From Aphrophora alni (Eukaryota; Arthropoda; Insecta; Hemiptera; Aphrophoridae), in NCBI GenBank assembly GCA_963513935.1, contig OY740773.1, positions 104,207,291-104,271,290 of the forward strand: 64,000 bases of DNA, written 5' to 3'. Of the stretch, positions 28,501 through 37,500 are shown one piece after another. A program made the translations under genes and the position numbers. The notes beneath the pieces were generated by a model. The model was not told where the DNA came from, ran no database searches, and saw only the letters and a list, made by a program, of their open reading frames with translations. The stretch's first letter is position 1, and every line of letters starts with the position of its first letter.

Positions 28501-31500
28501 TAGTTGAAATTTGGTATATATATTTTATTCTCACATACGAATAATTTAACTAAAGTATCGGAAACATTGAAAATAATTACGTTTAATTATAACACCGTTC
28601 ACTAAAAAAAAAAAAAAAAAAAACTATTTAAAAAACAGTCCAACCAATGAAGGGACGAGTAAATGAATAAAATATTGTTAATATAAGAGTAATGTTATCG
28701 ACAACAAAATGTGATAAATGCTCGGTCCGGGACATCAAATTTTATTTTTGTTTCTTATTTGGGAGGTTAAGATTCTTTAGAATACAGTTTCATTCTATAG
28801 TGCAAAATATGTCCCCAACATATTTTTTACAATAATTAAAGTTACAAAATAGTAGTTTTTAATTTAATTTTTTCTCAATTACTCTGAATCTACCAGACAG
28901 ACTTTAATAAAACCGGTTAAAAAAAATTTGTATGTGGTCTAAGAAAAATAGTATTTTTTTAACAGAATTCACTTTTTCACTGTAAAAATTGGAAATAAAA
29001 TGTATCAGATTTAAGTATACATAGGTTAAATACATATCACAATGGGAATTCAGAAGTTTGATATTCAGTAATGAAAACAATCATTTTTAGGGGCTGTTTT
29101 TAATAAAAGAAACTAATTTTGAAAAAAAAAAATTAATTAGTTTCTTAAGAATATATATTTTTTAACCGTTCAATTCAAATATTTATGAAAACTTCTAAAA
29201 AGTTATGTTGGTTATAGGGAAGTTTAGGTTAGATTAAAAAGAGAAGAGTTGGACCAGCCCCAGGCACTGTGACCATTGGCCTATTGTGCAGTTAAAGGTC
29301 TTATTTCTAGCCACTAATTAGTCCCATTAGTCGAAGATTATGTGGCCTGTGGTCTCCTCATCCATGTTGCAGAGTATATGTACACAGTTTAGTCATGGTA
29401 TACTCCTATCCTGTGTCTTAAACTACAGTGTCTCGTAATAAGTCCCCCCCCCCCCACCTACCCAAGGTCAGTACTCTCTCCAGGTCTACCTAATGACATT
29501 TTTCTTAGTAGAAGTTTGCTATGAGAGTTCCCCCTAAGCCTGTCCTATCTTGGTTAGAGGAAAAGTTGTGGACCTATATTTCTTAGCTTAAAAATTATGA
29601 CTGATACATTTATATATATTTGAGTTGCTGACTTATATTAAACTAAATCTATCCGATTTTAAAAACAGGTTACAAGTTCATATGTACAATACCAGAAATA
29701 GTCACATTATAGAGGTTCCGTATAGTAGATTTAGGTGTGAAACTAAATTTTTTGTAATGTTTTAGGTTTAAGGCTTTTCAATAATTTACCTTTGGAATTT
29801 AAAAACATCCCTATAAAGTTATTTCAAACTACATTGTATAAATTTCTATGGGAACATCTGATGTATCATATAAATGAATTCTTTAGTGCAAACATTCTGA
29901 TTGATGGTAAATGTAGTAGCTTTGTAAGACTAATATTAAATTTCGCATTTATTTATTAACATTACTGACAATGTCTATTGTATGTTTTACATATTTAATA
30001 ACAATAAAGGTATAAGATGTTACATGGTATATCAATGAGACTTTGACTATGTTTTAACCATGGAGGCTAACAATATCCATAGATAAAATACTTAAAAGAC
30101 AACCACTAAAATCAAGATTTACTTATAACGTTCATTTTTCTATTACAATATCTATCAAAAGTATCATGTGTAAACAGTACAGTGGAACCTTGCTAATTCG
30201 AATCTCTAGAGAAATAATAAAAATTTGAATTATTGAGTATTTCGAAATATCAAGGTTCAGCCTTTGATTTATAGAGGTTCAGGTTAGGCTAGATTTTCAT
30301 ACTGTACTTGTCTTTGTTTTTCGAAATTGTCGAGTGGTATGCCAAACTACTTTGCATGTCACATTTCTTTTTATCACTGGCATTAACAGCTTCTATAACA
30401 TCTAGTTTGTCTTGTCCAATAGTGTTTTGTGCAAGCAATGTGTCCATTAACTAAATAAAATATACAAGAAACACTAATGACAATCATCATCTATGTAAAA
30501 GTACAGTAAATAAATGAGCACTTTTAAATCTCCAAACTTAGACTGGATGACTGAACTAAACAATAATGGGATGGATGGTGTGGTTAACATGAACCGCTTC
30601 AAATAACTGTGCTGTCTGGTTTTCCATTTGATTTATCAAGTAAATTTTTATTTGTAGATGTCTGGTCACATGTTTAGCAGACTGAAATAATCGAATTATT
30701 GAGGTATTTTTCATCAACCCTTCGAATTAGCAATGTTCCACTGTATTTCATGCAAATAGTTTAATTACCTAACCTAACATGTCTTTGATTAAAATGACAA
30801 ATTAGGTAAGGTTAAATTATTTTATATTTATTTCATAATATTCCTTTTTTTTGCAGCAAAATAAAATTATTGTCAAAAGTTTGTTTTTATTGCATTTATG
30901 TGCAATTAGTTTGATCGATAATTAATAGTAGTCGATAATCAATACTTGTTGATAATCAATACTTGTTGATAATCAATACTTGTTGATAATTGATACTAGT
31001 TGATACTCACTTTGTTGTGTAATGTCTAGTAGCTCGTCATCTGTAACTTCAGTGACAGAAATTTCCGAGACTTTACAGAATCCATTTTGACGTGAATTTT
31101 AACTTTTATTTTTTAATTTTTACTATAAAAAAGTAAATTCTGTATAAAAGTACTGTTTTTTTTATTTTCAAAGTTTGTTTGAAAATTTTTATCTAATCTT
31201 TAGATTGATGTTTTAAATGGATACCTTTCTATTTTTTACTGTTTTTAGATACCAATAATGTTGTCTATTAAAATTTAAAATCTGTTTACAGAGCACTTCT
31301 GAATGACATTCGAGAACATTATAAAGATCCTACTTCAAAACCATTACCTCGGGATGATAGTCCTTTGCTTCTAGAAGTATCGACTTATTTGGATTGGGCA
31401 GGAATAAATAACCCGTATGCCAAGATCTATGTCACAACTAAGAATTTGCAGTATTTTGCATTATTTACTTTCCTCTTTACCATCGCTCAACTTGCTAAAC

Positions 31501-34500
31501 TCAATTTTGTTAAAAATCTTGGTGAGTTTTTTAATTATTTAGTTTTGTAAATTTACTGTAGGATGTTATTCGTAGATAGTAAATACAGGGAGTTCAGAAA
31601 TAGTGGGGCCTGGGGGGGGGGAGAAATTAAAAGGTTATTTCTGAGGTCAAAATAATAAGATTTTCTTCAGTACATTTGCACTTTTGAGGAGCTTGCAACT
31701 CGGGAGTAAATATTCAAAATTTAAGAAGTTCTGTAGATCTATAGAGATTACATTTCTAGTAAAATTTAAAAAATTTCATTTAAACAAACTTTTGGTACCT
31801 TAGAAAGTAAACAAATTAATTTATGCCATGTTGAGAGCAAGAAATAAAGAATTATTTTACATACTATTTCTATTTTTGTACAAAACAAATATTTAGATAT
31901 CACTTCATTCATTTTTATTAAGTCTTTTAATTCTTTTCCACAGAGTTACACTTCCTAATATGTTTATTATTGACATTAATTTAAAAATTCACAACACAAA
32001 AACAAATATAAATAAAAACAAATTGTGGAAGTTATAAAATGCACAAGACGATGTTTCGTGATTTTTTTTGTTCATGTTTAAAGAAAAGAACCTATCGTCA
32101 TCATCGCCTTATAAAAAATAAGATAAAATAAAAACTCTTAACTCTTTAATACTCTAATAGTGTCAGAGTCAATAAATATCAAAAGTTGTTCAAGAGAGAC
32201 TGGATAGGAAAGATGAAAGAGAGGGATCTAACCCATGACTCAAGGTGTTATTTTTGATAACACCTCACCTAAAAATTTAGTACATTTTAAAAAAATACAA
32301 TTATTCTTTCTTTTTTTTTGAACGGGCATTAAAAAAAAATAAAATAAACGCAGTCTTGAGAAGATTTGGTAAAAATCAAACGATTTAATAAATTCTGTAA
32401 CTGATCTTACTTAGGCCATTTACATCCTAAGTGAATATTAAAATTACTTTCCCATCAGTAAATTAAAAATAATATTTGGTACAGTCAATATTGATGGTTT
32501 TGCGGAAGTTATTTATAGAAATTTGTATGCTGGCCTAGTTTATTTCTTGGTGTAAAAAAAAATTGTATTTAACAGTACAACAGTACAAATTGTAAAAAAA
32601 TTTGATTGATCTTCATGTTTTATGGCTTCAGGAAGCCGAATAGTGATTATCGACATCTGCCTGCCGTCATCTGTTTAAGCACAATAGCAGTCACAAAAAT
32701 TATGACAGGAACACGAAATTTGTATAAGGGGACTACTATAGTGTGCTTTTTATAAAGTCAGAAAAATATAATTGAAAATATCAAAATGGCAGTTATTATA
32801 AACAGTTTTTTATACATATCTCGTGTCTTATTCAACTTATAACACACTAAATTTAGATAAAAAATTTGCAGATGCTATTTTACATGGTATTAACCCCACC
32901 TTTCTATTACGACAAATAGTGAAATTGTTGTCAAATATGTAATTTCAAACTCTGAGCTTCCAAAAAATTGTGATATTTATATACAGTAAACACTCTCTGA
33001 TCCGAATCTCTGATATCGGGAAACTCCGATATCCGGCCGTCATATTCCATCGTATAAAAAATAATAAAAATATAATTTTCTATACAAAAATAATATTTTT
33101 GGCCCGAATAGTAGTGAACGATGTTTTTGAGCTGGGCACTGGGCAGTAGTGCGGTTCGGATTCAACAACAAAACAAATCATGACTCATTGCGAAGCTTTT
33201 CAAGCACTTGAACAGCTGATAGACTACGTGGAAGAACAAGAAGAATCCTCACCGGCCGATCTCCTTCTTTTTCGTAGATGGAGAGATATTACATCTAAGA
33301 AGCGTGTTCAACGAGCCAAGCAAGCTACCATTACATCTTTTTTTAAATAAAAACTGACATGAGTACAAATTACTGTACTGTAATGAAAACTAACATTTAT
33401 CATACGTTCATCAAAATTTCACGTGTACAATCCTGTTCATATTTATTGTACTGTTTTATTTTCTAATCTTCATTTTTCGTTTGATATTTTTAGTTAACAC
33501 TGTAGACCTAATTAATTGTTGTTTGTGTACTTTATGCTGAGCCTCGTTCAGCTTAAAATAAATAGATTTTTAAACATAGCTATTATAATATTTATTTAAT
33601 TAACCTACCTTTTGTTGTTTCGGTACTTTTGTTACCGGTTACCGTACCGGCAAACTACGGCAAATTACATAATAGTACAGTTAAAACGTAACGTCTATAT
33701 ATTACAGTAATTTGAAAAACCATAGTGAATTTTTAGAATAGTGTGGTAAAGCTTCAATTTATCGTAAGCGCAACGCGTTTTAGTGCTAAAAACGTAAATT
33801 TGCTACGTTTTGTTCACGTTTAAAAACAATTTAACTTATAAAAATAGCCACCCCGAGATCCGGATTTTTTGATATCCGGATCGGCCGGCGCCACATTAAT
33901 CCGGATTAGAGAGTTTTTACTGTATTTACAAAATCCGGCAAGGTCAAGTCATCAAAACAAGCGTAGTAAAACCTCTTTATCAACCAATACAATTTAACAT
34001 TTCCTACAAAGCCTAAGAAACCAATTTTTGGACATTACATTTAGAGGATTACATTGTATCATGAGATTGGGTAAGAACCATGATGTTGCCTATCAACTTG
34101 TTTCAATTTAAAACGATCTCTTAAACTGATTACTTGGAAATAATTTGTAATGTTTAAAGCACTAGGACATATCTTAATTTGTTTGGATTATGTTCTTTAC
34201 GACTGGATGAGTATTGCGTATGTTGTATTATTGTAGGTACTTTGGTGTGGAGGAAGACTGGAGAACCTTTAGATGGAGCTCCCTTCATTATTGGTTTACA
34301 AACTTTGTTCCGACAGTTTCATCCTGAGATACGCAATAACTTCTTGTTGTATATGGGACAGTTTGTCAAGTCTCATGTTGATGCGTGTACATCGTAAGTT
34401 GTATTTAATGTGTAACAGCAGAAATATCTTGTTGAAACTCCATATTATAGGATTAAAGCACTGAAGGTAAATTTAAAAAAATTTAATAACGTAAATATGC

Positions 34501-37500
34501 TATAATTGTTTCGCCTTGCGGCATCTTTGGACCAGATGACACGAGGCGTAACAAATATAGCATATTTATGTTATTAAATTTTTGAAACTTTAGCTTTAGT
34601 ACTTTATTTAATCCTATCGTAAAAATTATGTTTAATAATTAGTGCAAACAAAGTTGACTTATAAGAAGTTTAATACATTTAAATATAAATATATTATGTT
34701 CTTGCACATATTTGATTTCATAAAATGTATACATAGTAATTATTTTATAGTAATTTCTTAATTTACATTAATATTTCGTCAGTGTTTATATTGGACAATG
34801 CAATGTTTTTTTTGTTGAAAATTAAAATTTTGAAATAAAACTATTTAATTAGTAACAACTTTAATGTCAAAAGTAGTTCATTATTCTTAATAGTAGCTAC
34901 AGCTGTTTCGCCTCAACATGAGGCATCATCAGGCTTAGCACACGTAAACAAACTAAAAACACGTTCACAACACAAAACTTGTTTGTATATAAAAACACAC
35001 ACACACACAAAATAGTAAATTAGTTTGTTTACGTGTGCTAAGCCTGATGATGCCTTATGTTGAGGCGAAACAGCTGTAGCTACTATTAAGAATAATGAAC
35101 TACTTTTGACATTAAGGTATGTTAGCTAATTAATCATATCAGTAGTTCGGAAGGCAATATGGAAATAAAACTGTATTATTAATATGGTTTAGTCAGACAT
35201 TTGCCATAATCTGTTTATACACAACATTTTGAGTGTATAAATTAGCTTCAATTATCAAGTGATCATTCTTGTGACAATGTTACTTGGTTAGGCACCGGAA
35301 TCTTACTTGCAAAATCTGTTGAGTTTACATGTTTTGATTGAGATGGCGCTGATCAGCTGTAGGATAAAACCTATGATATAGGACATATGGCTTCCTGTGA
35401 GTCTATGTTGTGCTGACAGCTCGACTGGATGGGTATCTTGTTCCATGAATTTATTTAGTTAACTCATTGGTTTTTTCTAAATAATTATGTCATGCTCAAG
35501 TAATGGCATTCCCATTATCATGGGAAAGCCAAATCATATGTGATTTGCAATTATTTATATACAAATGGAGTGTAAGTCCTCCATATTAGTTGCTATAGTT
35601 AACTTATTAAAGAGGTGGTTGATCTGAAAGGAATAAGGAAATTTAAGCCTTGTAGGAAATGGTTGACCATGTTTTCACTAGTTGATTCTGTGTTGGGTAG
35701 GCTAATCCCAGTATTAATTAATTAGTTTCATCCAAAGCTACACTGTAATCCCTAAAATTGTAACTTTAATTTGGATACCAAAGAAATGGTTGTATTAGGA
35801 TTTGAAATATGAAAATAAACCGGGAGATTTATAATTGGACTAGAGGGAAGACCACATGAGTCAAATGAATGACTGAAAATAAATATTATAACAAGGGTAA
35901 TAAAAATTCAATATAGATTTCCAAAATATTAATTTGATGTATAAAATGTTAGTTGTAAGTTGTAATAAATATTTAAGTGATAATTGTGTTGTGATAACAG
36001 ACAGAACAGGTTGTCATATAAATGATTTGAGCAGTGTCCGTGCTCATTTGAGCAGTGTCCGATTTAATTCAGATCAATATTATTATTAATAAACCCTTCA
36101 TAATTTAATATTTACAACACATGTTGCAATCTGGGACAAAGAAAAGTGAAAAACACTAATATAGCGTAATTACTCTAGGACCATGTTGGAAACTGAAAAT
36201 AAAATTATAAATTTAAGAAAGGAATCTAGGTCTAAAGCTATCTGAGAAAGGATCTGAGTAGTCAAAACTAAGACTAAATACAAACCTGATACCAGACACA
36301 GGACTACACAAAGAACAGCAAATAACATGAAGATTATGATGATGTTTTCACTTTTGTTATGCTCTATTTATATCACTTGATAATGAGAGTTGATTTATAC
36401 TCTCGAAACATTGTATATTAGTTTTTATATACAAAAATGATGGCAAAAGTTGGATTAAACGGTATTGATATTATGAATAATCCATCATTATCAAATAACT
36501 TTAAACTATAAAAAAAACTGTAGCTTATTAAATCAGATGTATAAAAAAATGTTGCCCGAATGGACATTTAGATGCATCAATAGTCTAAACGGCTGAACAG
36601 ATTTTCATACTGTTATCAATAATTTTTCCTATGCCAAGAATTATAAAGTTTAATGTTTCAATTTTTGTTTCTTAAATTCTGAACAAATTTTAGAATAATT
36701 TTTATAAGTGGGAAGAAAAATGTTTTATATCATTATTTTTGTCTAATGAAATGAAACTACAGATAGATTTGTTAGACAGCAATCTGTTTTGGGTACTGGT
36801 GTGAAAGAGACAGAGATATAAGCGGGGAAGTGCACTTCCCCTTTCATTTGCTCTTCGGCAGACGGGATGTTATTCACTCATTCGGGTACAGTATGTAATC
36901 AATCTCTTTCTTATCACTTTTAGCCTGTCTATTATTTATTATTATTATTGTTTAAAATTATCAATTATATAGTTTATTCTAGAAGAATATGAATGAAAAT
37001 TCACTATCATATCATAAATTGATATGCAATTTAGTAGTTTATATTATTATTCTAGGCTATTGTAAAATATTGTAAATGCAATAAAATTTTTTTTGGTTTT
37101 CCTTTCACAAGCATCAAATCATTCTGCTTTAGTCATTTTAGGGTCAAATTGGACTCCATTTATTTTAAACTAATTCTGAATGTCAGCTTTCAAAATGTTG
37201 GAAGTGGGCTTTTTGTTCTCTTTTACATTATGATACAAAAGATAATGACACTTTCATCTGGCAGATTTGGTAACAATTTTTCTTTGTTCATCAAGTCATG
37301 ATAATCAATGCTTTTCTGTTTTGCTGTAAATATCATAAGCACATTTTTTACAAAGTGTGCTACTCTTCTCTGCTACTGTGCATTATGATAATTCTATTGC
37401 CTTTGTCTAGAGGAGTGGTTATTCCTATTCGGTCAGGACTTTGCCAACACTTCAATGTAACAAGACTTGTGTTTACGTATGATTCGTCAACATACACAAA

